Positions 54,536 to 63,861 are shown, numbered from the stretch's first letter. The stretch: DNA of 64,000 bases from Flavobacteria bacterium GWA2_35_26 (GCA_001800905.1 MGWH01000002.1:682001-746000), one strand, 5' to 3'. Notes: generated by a model not told the origin, from the sequence alone. Program-made: numbers and translations.

Positions 54536-54540
54536 AGTCA

Positions 54541-55464
54541 TTATAATTCGATATCAAATTGTGTCAATGATTTGAATTGTTGCAATCTAGACACTACTTC
54601 TTTTTTGTCTAAAGCAAGCATTCTTTCTGTTCCAAATTTCTCCACACAGAAGGATGCTAAATTAGATCCGTAGATTACTGCATTTTTCATATTGTCAAAC
54701 GATACGTTTTCGCTTTGCGCAATAAATCCTGTGAAACCTCCTGCAAAAGTATCTCCAGCTCCAGTTGGATCAAATACTTCTTCTAAAGGTAAGGCCGGTG
54801 CAAAGAATATATTTTCGTTGTGAAATAATAATGCGCCGTGTTCTCCTTTTTTGATCACGACATATTTAGGTCCCATAGTATGGATTTTAGCAGCTGCTTT
54901 CACTAACGAATATTCGCCAGACAATTGTCTCGCTTCTTCATCATTAATTGTGATCACATCAATACGTTTCATTACCTCTAATAATTCTGGTAAAGCACAA
55001 TCCATCCAAAAGTTCATCGTGTCTAAAACCACTAACTTTGGTTTCACTTCCATTTGATCCAAAACGCTGCTTTGCACTAAAGGATGTAAATTCCCTAACA
55101 TCACCACATCGGCATCTTTGAAATTTTGAGGAACTTTAGGTTGGAAATCAGCCAACACATTTAGTTCCGTTGCCAAAGTGTCTCTTGAGTTCAAATCGTT
55201 GTGGTACAAACCACTCCAAAAAAACGTTTTACCGCCTTTAACGATTTCAAGACCTGAAATATCAATATTTCGAGCCGTCAATAAATCCAAATACTCTTGT
55301 GGAAAATCGTCTCCTACTACAGAAACAATAGCCGATTGTAAATTAAAAAAAGAAGCTGAAAGCCCAATATACGTTCCTGCTCCACCTAAAATTTTATCTG
55401 TTTTACCAAACGGAGTTTCAATCGCGTCGAAAGCCACCGTTCCAACAATCAATAATTTGTTCAT
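54541..55464 (-). CDS. PfkB-family carbohydrate/nucleoside kinase
   Basis: 307 residues from ATG 55464; more upstream codons precede the promoter. Signature DPTGAGDTFAGGFTGF holds the catalytic Asp and anion hole; GGAGTYIGLSASFF is the N-terminal substrate region. The substrate may be ribose, adenosine or another sugar; its place beside purF would suit a nucleoside, which is inference only. Confidence 0.88.
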   Translation of the reverse strand: MNKLLIVGTVAFDAIETPFGKTDKILGGAGTYIGLSASFFNLQSAIVSVVGDDFPQEYLDLLTARNIDISGLEIVKGGKTFFWSGLYHNDLNSRDTLATELNVLADFQPKVPQNFKDADVVMLGNLHPLVQSSVLDQMEVKPKLVVLDTMNFWMDCALPELLEVMKRIDVITINDEEARQLSGEYSLVKAAAKIHTMGPKYVVIKKGEHGALLFHNENIFFAPALPLEEVFDPTGAGDTFAGGFTGFIAQSENVSFDNMKNAVIYGSNLASFCVEKFGTERMLALDKKEVVSRLQQFKSLTQFDIEL

Positions 55465-55488
55465 TATTTTAGTTTCGAAATTAAGGGG

Positions 55489-55496
55489 CAAAGATA
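55489..55496 (-). promoter_or_regulatory. Predicted -7 box TATCTTTG for the PfkB kinase
   Basis: Exact TAnnTTTG on minus, 24 bases before ATG 55464; it decides the start. Confidence 0.6.
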
Positions 55497-55570
55497 GTTT
55501 ATAAGTTTTAGAGTTGCAAAGGTTCAAAGTGGCAAAATGAAGAGAATTTTAGAATCTTTAAAACGGCATG

Positions 55571-56050
55571 TTACAACAACTTCTCGTCCTCTTTTTCGTA
55601 GTATTCGTCTACTGAAAGTTGCTTTTGCATTGAAGCCATAACAGCTAATTCATCGCATCGTTCGTTTTGTGGGTGGTTGTTATGCCCTTTGATCCATTTA
55701 AAATCGACTTGGTGCTTTTTGTAGATGATTAAAAACCGTTTCCACAAATCGGGATTTTTTTTACCAACAAAGCCTTTTTTCTCCCAACCAAAAACCCATT
55801 TTTTCTCAACCGAATCGACTACATATTTAGAATCCGAAACCACGAGTACTTTCGTGTTGGGATTTTTAAGTTTCTCCAATCCTACAATAACGGCTAACAA
55901 TTCCATTCTGTTGTTCGTTGTATGTCGAAATCCTTCGAAAAATTCTTTTTTATATGGTTGGCCCACCCATTCCATCACCACACCATAGCCTCCGGGACCA
56001 GGATTCCCCTTGGCAGCGCCATCGGTATAAATATGTACTTGATGTGACAT
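55571..56050 (-). CDS. rnhA: Ribonuclease HI
   Basis: Degrades RNA in RNA-DNA hybrids. 159 residues. Catalytic residues: D10 in YTDGAAKGNPGPGGYG, Glu in NNRMELLAV, Asp in VVSDSKYVVD and Asp in NERCDELAV. The basic handle region KKWVFGWEKKGF is present. It lies 49 bases after purN on the same strand. Confidence 0.96.
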   Translation of the reverse strand: MSHQVHIYTDGAAKGNPGPGGYGVVMEWVGQPYKKEFFEGFRHTTNNRMELLAVIVGLEKLKNPNTKVLVVSDSKYVVDSVEKKWVFGWEKKGFVGKKNPDLWKRFLIIYKKHQVDFKWIKGHNNHPQNERCDELAVMASMQKQLSVDEYYEKEDEKLL

Positions 56051-56099
56051 GGTAAGGTTATGGGTTTGTGAGGTTAAAAGTGGACAGGATTACTGTTGA

Positions 56100-56666
56100 C
56101 TATCGATTGGTTAGCAATTTTTCAATGACTACCGGAAAATGATCTTGTTCCAGCTCGTGGATTTTAGCAGCTACCACTTCAGGAGTATCACTAATTAAAA
56201 CCGTAACCTCTTTTTGAAAAATTATATTTCCTTCGTCATAATTTTCATTAACATAATGAATGGTAATGCCTGTTTTGGATTCTTTATTGTCTACTACAGC
56301 GCGATGTACGTGCATTCCGTACATGCCTTTTCCTCCGTATTTAGGTAATAATGCTGGATGAATATTAATTATTTGGTCAGGATACTCCGCTACAATCGAT
56401 TCTGGAAATTTTAATAAAAATCCCGCCAACACAATTAAATCGGGTTGAATCGTATTAATTTTTTGTAGTACTTTTCCTGTTTCTAAATCGTTTTTGGTAA
56501 AAACCTGAGAAGGAACTTGGTATTTTTCAGCGCGTTGTATTACCTGAGCATCCGCTTTATTAGTAAATACCGCTTCCACTGAAGCAGATTTGGTTGCTTG
56601 AAAATAACGGATGATGTTTTCCGCATTAGTACCCGAACCAGAAGCAAAAATTACAATTTTAATCAT
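56100..56666 (-). CDS. purN: Phosphoribosylglycinamide formyltransferase
   Basis: Transfers a formyl group from 10-formyl-THF to GAR in purine synthesis. 188 residues. ASGSGTNAENII near the start binds the phosphate; NIHPALLPKYGGKG holds the catalytic Asn and His; GITIHYVNENYDEGNII holds the Asp. Standard length. Confidence 0.96.
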   Translation of the reverse strand: MIKIVIFASGSGTNAENIIRYFQATKSASVEAVFTNKADAQVIQRAEKYQVPSQVFTKNDLETGKVLQKINTIQPDLIVLAGFLLKFPESIVAEYPDQIINIHPALLPKYGGKGMYGMHVHRAVVDNKESKTGITIHYVNENYDEGNIIFQKEVTVLISDTPEVVAAKIHELEQDHFPVVIEKLLTNR

Positions 56667-56782
56667 GTTTTCAACCTATTTAGTATGCAAAAAAAGGGAT
56701 AAAAAACGGAAAAAAATAGCATTCGTAAACCTTTGTTAAAATAAATTTTATATTTTCGTTCGCACATTTATTAACTAAATAG

Positions 56783-56811
56783 TTGTTTTAAAATAAAGTT
56801 TTTTATTTTTG
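56783..56811 (+). promoter_or_regulatory. Promoter of acpP (-33 TTG, -7 TATTTTTG)
   Basis: TTG 56783-56785, 18-base spacer, TATTTTTG 56804-56811; about 30-base leader. One of the best promoter matches in the window. Confidence 0.7.
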
Positions 56812-56841
56812 CCAACAAATTAAATTTTAAAATTAAAGATT

Positions 56842-57078
56842 ATGTCAGACATTGCATCAAGAGTAAAAGCGATTATCGTAGACAAATTAGGTGTTGACGA
56901 AAACGAAGTTGTAACAGAAGCAAGCTTCACTAACGATTTAGGAGCTGACTCCTTAGACACTGTAGAGCTTATCATGGAATTCGAAAAAGAATTTGATATT
57001 CAAATTCCAGACGATCAAGCAGAAAACATTGCTACAGTAGGTCAAGCAATCTCTTACATCGAGGAAGCTAAAAAATAA
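56842..57078 (+). CDS. acpP: Acyl carrier protein
   Basis: 78-residue acidic helix bundle carrying fatty acyl chains on phosphopantetheine at S37 ([13 protein letters not shown]). First gene of the acpP-fabF-rnc cluster. A hairpin follows immediately, probably an attenuator that lets acpP be made in excess over fabF. Confidence 0.98.
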   Translation: MSDIASRVKAIIVDKLGVDENEVVTEASFTNDLGADSLDTVELIMEFEKEFDIQIPDDQAENIATVGQAISYIEEAKK

Positions 57079-57083
57079 TACTC

Positions 57084-57116
57084 AAACACCCGATACTTTA
57101 TTGTACTCGGGTGTTA
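57084..57116 (+). terminator. Terminator/attenuator after acpP
   Basis: Stem AACACCCGA(TAC) / (GTA)TCGGGTGTT followed by a weak T-rich run (ATTATTTTT). Confidence 0.7.
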
Positions 57117-57177
57117 TTATTTTTCATAAATTTAAATTCGAGATTGACTTTCAATCAAAAAAACATATATAATTCAG

Positions 57178-57226
57178 CACCCACAGCTCTTTTGTAATAC
57201 TAATACAAAAAAGAAATCGTGGGTTT
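57178..57226 (+). promoter_or_regulatory. Two-part stem-loop upstream of fabF
   Basis: Outer stem ACCCAC (57179-57184) / GTGGGT (57219-57224), inner stem TTTTGTA (57190-57196) / TACAAAA (57204-57210), followed by TTTGTTTG. It could be a second attenuator or a processed leader for fabF. Confidence 0.5.
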
Positions 57227-57256
57227 TGTTTGTTTAAAGATAAAAATACAGAAGCT

Positions 57257-58510
57257 ATGGAATTACGTCGCGTAGTTGTTACAGGTTTAGGAGCACTAAC
57301 TCCTATTGGAAATAACATTCAAGAATATTGGGACGGACTAATTAACGGCGTTAGTGGTGCTGCGCCAATCACTTATTTTGATGCTTCAAAATTCAAAACA
57401 CAATTTGCTTGCGAATTGAAAAATTTCAATGTTGAAGAATTTATCGACAGGAAAGAAGCTCGAAAAATGGACCGCTATGCACAATATGCCGTAGTTTCTT
57501 CTACAGAAGCTATGAACGATGCTAATTTTGATATGGAAAAATTAGACAAAGATCGTGCAGGGGTGATATGGGGATCTGGTATTGGTGGTTTGGAAACATT
57601 TCAAATTGAAGTGTTGAATTTTGCTGCTGGTGATGGAACTCCAAAATTCAATCCTTTCTTTATCCCGAAAATGATTGGAGATATTGCTTGTGGACACATT
57701 TCAATAAAGTATGGTTTTAGAGGGCCTAACTTTGGAACTGTTTCAGCTTGTGCATCCTCAACCAATGCAATAATTGATGCTTTCAATTACATCCGTTTAG
57801 GCCATGCTGATGTCATGGTAACAGGAGGTTCTGAAGCAGCAGTAACCATTGCCGGAATGGGAGGTTTTAATGCAATGCATGCACTTTCTACTCGAAATGA
57901 CGATCCGAAAACAGCATCAAGACCCATGGACAAAGACCGTGACGGATTTGTACTTGGAGAAGGAGCTGGAGCGTTAATCCTAGAAGAGTACGAACACGCT
58001 GTAGCGCGTGGGGCTAAAATATATTGTGAAATTGGCGGAGGCGGAATGTCGGCTGATGCGTATCACATTACGGCACCACATCCAGAAGGATTAGGAGCTA
58101 AAAATGTAATGTTAAACTGTTTAAGAGATGCTGGGTTACAACCAACAGATGTTGACGGAGTTAACATGCATGGAACTTCAACTCCTCTTGGAGATTTAGC
58201 AGAGTCGAAAGCTATCGAACAAGTTTTTGGAGATCACGCTTACACAATGAACTTGAATTCAACCAAGTCTATGACAGGTCACCTTTTAGGTGCTGCTGGA
58301 GCGATTGAAACTATTTCGTCTATTCTTTCATTGAAATACGGAATTATTCCTCCAACCATCAACCATTTCACAGACGATGAAAACATCGATCCAAAATTAA
58401 ACTTCACCTTTAACAAAGCTCAAAAAAGAGACGTTAAAGTATTGATGAGTAATACTTTTGGCTTTGGTGGACACAATGCCTGTGTATTGGTTAAAAAATT
58501 AGATATCTAA
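57257..58510 (+). CDS. fabF: Beta-ketoacyl-ACP synthase II
   Basis: Elongates acyl-ACP with malonyl-ACP. 417 residues from ATG 57257 (MELRRVVVTGLGALTPIG); an in-frame codon at 57230 is within the leader hairpin tail. Catalytic Cys at about 165 (SACASSTNA), His in NMHGTSTPLGD and His in TKSMTGHLLGAAGA. rnc follows after 9 bases. Confidence 0.96.
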   Translation: MELRRVVVTGLGALTPIGNNIQEYWDGLINGVSGAAPITYFDASKFKTQFACELKNFNVEEFIDRKEARKMDRYAQYAVVSSTEAMNDANFDMEKLDKDRAGVIWGSGIGGLETFQIEVLNFAAGDGTPKFNPFFIPKMIGDIACGHISIKYGFRGPNFGTVSACASSTNAIIDAFNYIRLGHADVMVTGGSEAAVTIAGMGGFNAMHALSTRNDDPKTASRPMDKDRDGFVLGEGAGALILEEYEHAVARGAKIYCEIGGGGMSADAYHITAPHPEGLGAKNVMLNCLRDAGLQPTDVDGVNMHGTSTPLGDLAESKAIEQVFGDHAYTMNLNSTKSMTGHLLGAAGAIETISSILSLKYGIIPPTINHFTDDENIDPKLNFTFNKAQKRDVKVLMSNTFGFGGHNACVLVKKLDI

Positions 58511-58519
58511 AATAGTACT

Positions 58520-59260
58520 ATGCGTATTATTAAAAAAATATTTTCAAAATCCCGTTCTCTTGAAGACGGGATTTTTTTTGGTGCTATCGAAAAAATTCTT
58601 GGTTTTGCCCCTAAAAATATTGATATTTATAAAAAAGCATTCACCCATCGCTCCTCCAACATTCTAGACGAAGTGGGCAATCCACTTAATTACGAACGAT
58701 TAGAGTTTCTTGGTGATGCGATGCTAAGCGCGGTAATTGCAGGTCATCTCTTCAATAAAGCACCAACAGGTGACGAGGGATATTTAACCAAAATGCGTTC
58801 CAAAATTGTGAGTAGAGAACATTTGAACGAATTGGGCAAAGATTTAAATCTAGTTCAATTTGTTGAAAGTAAAGTACCTGTTCAGCACTTTGGCGATAAC
58901 ATTCACGGCAATATTTTTGAATCCTTAGTGGGTGCTATCTATTTGGACAGAGGATATGAGTATTGCGAAAAATTCATTCAAAAAAGAGTCATCATTCCTT
59001 ATGTAGATATCACTCGATTAGAGGGCAAAGTTATTAGTTACAAAAGCTTAGTGATTGAATGGTGTCAAAAAGAAAAAAGACAATTTCACTATGACATTTT
59101 TGAAGATAATGGTATTGACGGCGAACGGCTTTTTGGTGTTAAACTAAGTATAGACGACAAAGTAATTGCCAAGGCCAGAGCTACTTCCAAAAAGAAAGCA
59201 GAAGAAAAAGCGTCACAAAGGGCCTATTTTGCATTTCAAGAAAAAATAGACAAAAAATAA
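58520..59260 (+). CDS. rnc: Ribonuclease III
   Basis: Cleaves double-stranded RNA in rRNA and mRNA processing. 246 residues. The nuclease signature is NYERLEFLGDAML with the Mg-binding Glu/Asp; the second acidic site is NIFESLVGAIYLD. A C-terminal dsRNA-binding domain (about 170-240) ends ATSKKKAEEKASQRAYF. A homopolymer-rich start (KKIFSKSRS) is normal. Confidence 0.96.
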   Translation: MRIIKKIFSKSRSLEDGIFFGAIEKILGFAPKNIDIYKKAFTHRSSNILDEVGNPLNYERLEFLGDAMLSAVIAGHLFNKAPTGDEGYLTKMRSKIVSREHLNELGKDLNLVQFVESKVPVQHFGDNIHGNIFESLVGAIYLDRGYEYCEKFIQKRVIIPYVDITRLEGKVISYKSLVIEWCQKEKRQFHYDIFEDNGIDGERLFGVKLSIDDKVIAKARATSKKKAEEKASQRAYFAFQEKIDKK

Positions 59261-59373
59261 TACGATTTTCTTCAATCTATAACGTTTTCGTTGATAATTT
59301 AACAAAAACATCAAGCTATTCAAGTGGCATCCTGCGTTAGAAATAGTATATTTACACCTCATTTTACGATGTA

Positions 59374-59859
59374 ATGGCAATACATAAATTAGATCTTGAC
59401 GAATTTGACGAAATAGATTATCATTTAATTGCTATACATACCACATTGGAAGATTATCGATTGGCGTATTTTATCAATCAGCATCTTCCGGTCAATTTGA
59501 GTAAAAGTAATGAAGAAATTCTGATTAGTATCAAACAAGGAGAAACTCAATTTTCAAGATTTTACTTTGATGATGAAGATAATTTTATCTCTTGGAATTT
59601 AATTCAAAACAAGAATGAAGTTATTGGGCAAAATGAGATAATAAACCAAGATTTATTTTCTAATAGTAGTCAGGAAGTGGCCACCAAAGTGTTTTTACTT
59701 CCCGAACTGAAGAAAGTGGATTATTTTTTAAAAATTGAAAGTGACGATGATCTTGAAATAGCAGGAATCGTAAAAAAACTAAAATCAATAAAAAGTCTTT
59801 CAACTGTTTATGTGGTAGAGACTGAAACTATAAAATCTAAAAACAATTTAATTTTTTAA
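59374..59859 (+). CDS. IPExxxVDY-family protein
   Basis: 161 residues. The family's naming motif appears as LPELKKVDYFLKI at about 108-120, with Leu for the first Ile. The N-terminus is acidic (LDEFDEIDYHL) and the protein lacks signal or membrane segments. Members are found in Bacteroidota beside pyruvate kinase, as here (pyk starts 5 bases later). Function unknown; a near-consensus -7 (TATATTTA, 59347-59354) precedes it. Confidence 0.85.
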   Translation: MAIHKLDLDEFDEIDYHLIAIHTTLEDYRLAYFINQHLPVNLSKSNEEILISIKQGETQFSRFYFDDEDNFISWNLIQNKNEVIGQNEIINQDLFSNSSQEVATKVFLLPELKKVDYFLKIESDDDLEIAGIVKKLKSIKSLSTVYVVETETIKSKNNLIF

Positions 59860-59864
59860 TAGAA

Positions 59865-61298
59865 ATGCTTAAAACAAACAAAAAAACAAAAATTGTAGCC
59901 ACACTTGGACCTGCATGTAGTACAAGAGAAATCATCAAAGACATGATTGAGGCAGGAGTTAATGTGTTTAGAATAAATTTTTCGCATGCTGATTATAATG
60001 ATGTTAAAGAACGCATTAGCGCTATCCGAAGCATCAATGAAGAATACGGTTACACAACAGGTATTTTAGCTGATTTACAAGGTCCAAAACTTCGTGTTGG
60101 AGTTATGGAAGAAGGTGTAGTGGTGAACGATGGTGATTTAATTACATTCACTACTGCTGAAGATATCATCGGAACCAAAGAAAGAGTTTTCATGAAGTAC
60201 CAAAACTTTCCAAACGATGTGAATCCAGGAGAAAGAATTTTGTTAGATGATGGAAAATTAATTTTCGAAATTGTTTCAACTGACAAGAAAACCGAAGTGG
60301 TTGCTAAAGTGATTCAAGGTGGTGAATTGAAATCTAAAAAAGGAGTTAACCTTCCAAATACTAAAATTTCACTTCCTGCTTTAACTGAAAAAGATATTGC
60401 CGATGCCATTTTTGCTATTGGTCAACAAGTTGATTGGATTGCCCTTTCATTCGTGAAAACACCAAGAGATTTACAAGACCTTCAAGAATTAATTGCTGAG
60501 CACTCTGAATTTAAAATTCCAATTATTGCCAAAATCGAAATGCCAGAAGCATTAGAGAATATGGACAAAATTGTAGCTTATTGTGATGCTTTAATGGTAG
60601 CTCGTGGTGATTTAGGAGTAGAACTTCCAGCTCATGAAGTACCGTTGGTACAAAAAGAATTAATTGTTAGAGCTAAAACAGCTCGTATTCCAGTAATTGT
60701 GGCAACGCAAATGATGGAAACGATGATTACTAGTTTAACTCCAACACGTGCTGAGGTTAATGACGTAGCCAACTCGGTTATGGACGGTGCCGATGCGGTA
60801 ATGCTTTCTGGAGAAACTGCAGCAGGTAATTATCCTGTTCAAGTTATCCAAAAAATGACTCAAATCATTGAAGCAGTAGAAGATTCTCCGCTAATCAAAG
60901 TGCCTCAAAATACCCCACAAGTTAGAACGAATCGTTTTATTACTAAAACAATCTGTCAACACGCAGCACAAATGGCCAATGTAATTAAAGCAAAAGCAAT
61001 TTGTACCTTAACAAATAGTGGCTATACGGCATTCCAAATTTCATCTTGGAGACCATCAGCTCATATTTTAGTTTTTACATCCAACAAAAGAATCTTAACA
61101 CAATTGAACCTATTATGGGGAGTTAAATCTTTTTACTATGCTAAATCTGTAAGTACAGATGACACAGTAACTGATGTGAATGAAATTGCAAGACAAAAAG
61201 GATTTGTTGAAAAAGGCGATTTCTTAATCAACTTAGCAGCAATGCCAATAACTGATAAAGGAATGGTAAATACTTTACGCGTTTCTGAAATAGAATAA
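59865..61298 (+). CDS. pyk: Pyruvate kinase
   Basis: Last step of glycolysis, PEP to pyruvate with ATP formation. 477 residues: RINFSHADY near the N-terminus, ILADLQGPKLRVG, the signature IIAKIEMPEALENMDKI, DALMVARGDLGVELP, and TRAEVNDVANSVMDGADAVM. The C-terminal allosteric domain is present. Terminator follows. Confidence 0.97.
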   Translation: MLKTNKKTKIVATLGPACSTREIIKDMIEAGVNVFRINFSHADYNDVKERISAIRSINEEYGYTTGILADLQGPKLRVGVMEEGVVVNDGDLITFTTAEDIIGTKERVFMKYQNFPNDVNPGERILLDDGKLIFEIVSTDKKTEVVAKVIQGGELKSKKGVNLPNTKISLPALTEKDIADAIFAIGQQVDWIALSFVKTPRDLQDLQELIAEHSEFKIPIIAKIEMPEALENMDKIVAYCDALMVARGDLGVELPAHEVPLVQKELIVRAKTARIPVIVATQMMETMITSLTPTRAEVNDVANSVMDGADAVMLSGETAAGNYPVQVIQKMTQIIEAVEDSPLIKVPQNTPQVRTNRFITKTICQHAAQMANVIKAKAICTLTNSGYTAFQISSWRPSAHILVFTSNKRILTQLNLLWGVKSFYYAKSVSTDDTVTDVNEIARQKGFVEKGDFLINLAAMPITDKGMVNTLRVSEIE

Positions 61299-61315
61299 TA
61301 TTTACTTAATATTTA

Positions 61316-61345
61316 TAAAAAGCCCTCTAATCGAGGGCTTTTTTA
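61316..61345 (+). terminator. Terminator after pyk
   Basis: Stem AAAGCCCTC / GAGGGCTTT, loop of about 5, then T-run. Confidence 0.85.
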
Positions 61346-61393
61346 TTGCCAAAATTTTATGAATAATTAAACATTTAGTTGTCAAAATATATT

Positions 61394-61401
61394 TACTTTT
61401 G
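61394..61401 (+). promoter_or_regulatory. Predicted -7 box TACTTTTG
   Basis: Exact TAnnTTTG, 22 bases before the Bax-inhibitor-1 family ATG. Confidence 0.55.
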
Positions 61402-61423
61402 ATACACTAAATCTAAAAATATT

Positions 61424-62185
61424 ATGAGTACAAATTCTAAAAACCCGTTCTTAAACAATAGAATCTTTACTTCATCCAAAGAAGAGGTTCATGAAGCAAC
61501 CATAATTGGTCACGAACAAACAATGACTATTGCTGGTACGATGAATAAAAGTTTAATTTTGTTTTTACTATTAACTGCAGCAGCCATGATTACTTGGTGG
61601 ATGGCAGCTAACGGACAAAGTCCAATGGTGCCAATGATTGGAGGTGCTATTATGGGCCTTATCTTAGTTGTAATCGCTAGCTTCAAACCACAACTATCCG
61701 TTTATTTAGCCCCTGGTTATGCCATTTTTGAAGGTTTATTTATTGGTGGTATTTCGGCCATTTTTGAATTAAAATTCCCAGGAATTGTTACTCAAGCTGT
61801 TGGGGCAACTTTAGTTACTTTTGCCGTTTGTTTAGGCTTGTATAAATTCAAAATCGTTCAAGTTACTGAACGTTTTAAATCTATTGTGATTGCCGCAACT
61901 TTAGCAATTGCTACTTATTATTTGATTTCGTGGTTGGTTTCTTTGTTTACTAGTTTTACACCTGTACACCATGGAAATTCAATGATGAGTATTGGAATCA
62001 GTGTTTTTGTTATTGTAATTGCTGCTATGAATTTATTCTTGGACTTTGACCAAATTGAAGATGGTGCCAATAGAAAAATGCCAAAATACATGGAATGGTA
62101 CGGCGCAATGGGATTGATGATTACCCTAGTTTGGTTGTATATGGAATTCTTGCGATTATTGTCAAAATTAAACAGCAGAGACTAA
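61424..62185 (+). CDS. Bax inhibitor-1/YccA family membrane protein
   Basis: 253 residues with about seven hydrophobic helices after a 45-residue cytoplasmic N-terminus. PGYAIFEGLFIGGISAIFE and the Asp-containing FLDFDQIEDGANRKMPKYMEW are the YccA-type signature segments; relatives act as pH-gated Ca2+ leak channels or protease modulators. Function here is inferred from family. Flanked by terminators, so transcribed alone. Confidence 0.92.
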   Translation: MSTNSKNPFLNNRIFTSSKEEVHEATIIGHEQTMTIAGTMNKSLILFLLLTAAAMITWWMAANGQSPMVPMIGGAIMGLILVVIASFKPQLSVYLAPGYAIFEGLFIGGISAIFELKFPGIVTQAVGATLVTFAVCLGLYKFKIVQVTERFKSIVIAATLAIATYYLISWLVSLFTSFTPVHHGNSMMSIGISVFVIVIAAMNLFLDFDQIEDGANRKMPKYMEWYGAMGLMITLVWLYMEFLRLLSKLNSRD

Positions 62186-62205
62186 ACTCAACGCTTCAAG
62201 ATAAA

Positions 62206-62242
62206 CTAAACCCCATCACGTTTTCATGATGGGGTTTTTTAT
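62206..62242. terminator. Bidirectional terminator between BI-1 gene and dinB
   Basis: Stem AAACCCCATCA / TGATGGGGTTT with T-run on plus and partial A-run on the left; it abuts the dinB stop. Confidence 0.85.
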
Positions 62243-63324
62243 TAAAAAGCAAACTGCAATTGTACTACCACAGTTTTCTTTTGTTCGGTATTTAAATTAC
62301 TCAATGAAATTCCAAGTAACCGAACGGAATCTTTCATTCGCTCTTGATACAATAGCTCTTTTACATTTTCAAGAATCAAGCCTTTATCCGCAATAAAATA
62401 AGGAACCGTTTTACTTCGCGTTTGCTGCGAAAAATCGCTGTATTTAATTTTTAAGGTTACTGTTTTACCGGCAATATTTTGTTTTTTCAACCTTCGTTCT
62501 AAACTAGTTGCGATTTTTTCAAGTTGTTCCAACATGAAAATTTCAGAAGACAAATTGGTATCAAAAGTATGCTCAGCCGCCACTGATTTTGTAATTCGAT
62601 CTGGTTTCACTTCGCTATTATGAATGCCGCGTACCACATGGTAATAAAAGGCGCCTGATTTTCCAAAATGGGTTGATAAAAATTCTAAAGATTTACTCTT
62701 CAATTCCAAACCGGTAAAAATTCCCAATTGGTACATTTTTTCAGTTGTCACTTTACCCACGCCATAGAATTTCCGAATTGGTAATTCTTCTAAAAATGAC
62801 CGCACCTCATCAGGATTAACCGTTTTTTGACCGTTAGGTTTATTGTAATCACTAGCAATTTTGGCTACAAATTTATTGACAGAAATTCCAGCTGAAGCTG
62901 TTAAACCGACTTCATTCAAAATTCGAGTTCTAATTTCTTTTGCCAATAACGTCGCACTAGGGTTTCCTTTTTTATTATGGGTCACATCTAAATAGGCTTC
63001 GTCAAGAGAAAGTGGCTCAACTAAATCGGTGTAATCATGAAAAATAGCGTGGATTTTTTTTGAAATTTCTTTGTACCGATCAAATCGAGGGGATACAAAA
63101 ATAAGTTCTGGACAATTTTTTTTTGCCAAAACTCCGCTAATAGCACTTCGTACACCAAATTTTCTAGCTTCGTAACTTGCTGCGGCGACAACACCTCTAT
63201 TTTCAGAGCCACCAACGGCAATTGGTTTGCCTCTTAATTCAGGATGATCCATTTGCTCCACAGAAGCATAAAACGCATCCATGTCGATGTGAATGATTTT
63301 TCTATTGGAATTAATTTCGAGCAT
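62242..63324 (-). CDS. dinB: DNA polymerase IV
   Basis: Y-family error-prone polymerase for lesion bypass. 360 residues. Catalytic acids: D14 in IHIDMDAFYASVEQ and D108/E109 in SLDEAYLDV. Helix-hairpin-helix region ELPIRKFYGVGKVT; little-finger domain after about 240. The C-terminal QLQFAF could serve as a sliding-clamp-binding motif. -7 box lies 4 bases before the ATG; no LexA-like site was recognised. Confidence 0.96.
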   Translation of the reverse strand: MLEINSNRKIIHIDMDAFYASVEQMDHPELRGKPIAVGGSENRGVVAAASYEARKFGVRSAISGVLAKKNCPELIFVSPRFDRYKEISKKIHAIFHDYTDLVEPLSLDEAYLDVTHNKKGNPSATLLAKEIRTRILNEVGLTASAGISVNKFVAKIASDYNKPNGQKTVNPDEVRSFLEELPIRKFYGVGKVTTEKMYQLGIFTGLELKSKSLEFLSTHFGKSGAFYYHVVRGIHNSEVKPDRITKSVAAEHTFDTNLSSEIFMLEQLEKIATSLERRLKKQNIAGKTVTLKIKYSDFSQQTRSKTVPYFIADKGLILENVKELLYQERMKDSVRLLGISLSNLNTEQKKTVVVQLQFAF

Positions 63325-63328
63325 AGCA

Positions 63329-63336
63329 CAAATTTA
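63329..63336 (-). promoter_or_regulatory. Predicted -7 box TAAATTTG, 4 bases before dinB ATG
   Basis: Exact TAnnTTTG on minus; predicts a leaderless dinB mRNA. Confidence 0.6.
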
Positions 63337-63362
63337 TACAAAAAGGATTAGGAGAAAACACC

Positions 63363-63370
63363 TAACTTTG
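63363..63370 (+). promoter_or_regulatory. Predicted -7 box TAACTTTG for the CYTH gene
   Basis: Exact TAnnTTTG, 22 bases before the ATG at 63393. Confidence 0.55.
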
Positions 63371-63392
63371 AAATCAACTAATCCAATTCGAT

Positions 63393-63860
63393 ATGATTGA
63401 AATAGAAAGAAAGTTTTTAGTTAGCTCAGACGCATTTAAAAACGATGCTTTGCGCAAAAATCATATTGCACAAGGCTATTTGAATTCTACTCCAGAACGT
63501 ACCGTACGTGTACGCATAAAAGGCGATACAGGGTACCTCACTATAAAAGGGAAATCAAATGAAACGGGGTTGTCTCGTTTTGAATGGGAAAAAGAAATTC
63601 CTCTTGAAGAAGCTAAAGCTCTTTTACTTCTTTGTGAAAAGGGAATAATTGAGAAAAACCGTTACGAAGTACAGGTAGGAAAGCACCTATTTGAAGTAGA
63701 TGAATTTTTTGGAGAAAACGAAGGACTACTTCTTGCTGAAGTGGAACTACAATCGGAATCCGAATTTTTTGAAAAACCACATTGGCTAGGAGATGAAGTA
63801 ACTCAAGACCAACGCTATTACAATTCCTATATAAGCAACCATCCGTTTACAAGTTGGTAA
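63393..63860 (+). CDS. CYTH domain protein
   Basis: 155 residues beginning MIEIERKFLV, the ExExK metal-binding motif of CYTH triphosphate tunnel enzymes. The internal pattern RTVRVRIKGDTGYLTIKGKS and LAEVELQSE supplies tunnel residues. Such proteins hydrolyse inorganic triphosphate or bind nucleotides; the substrate is not determined. Divergent from dinB. Confidence 0.9.
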   Translation: MIEIERKFLVSSDAFKNDALRKNHIAQGYLNSTPERTVRVRIKGDTGYLTIKGKSNETGLSRFEWEKEIPLEEAKALLLLCEKGIIEKNRYEVQVGKHLFEVDEFFGENEGLLLAEVELQSESEFFEKPHWLGDEVTQDQRYYNSYISNHPFTSW

Positions 63861-63861
63861 C

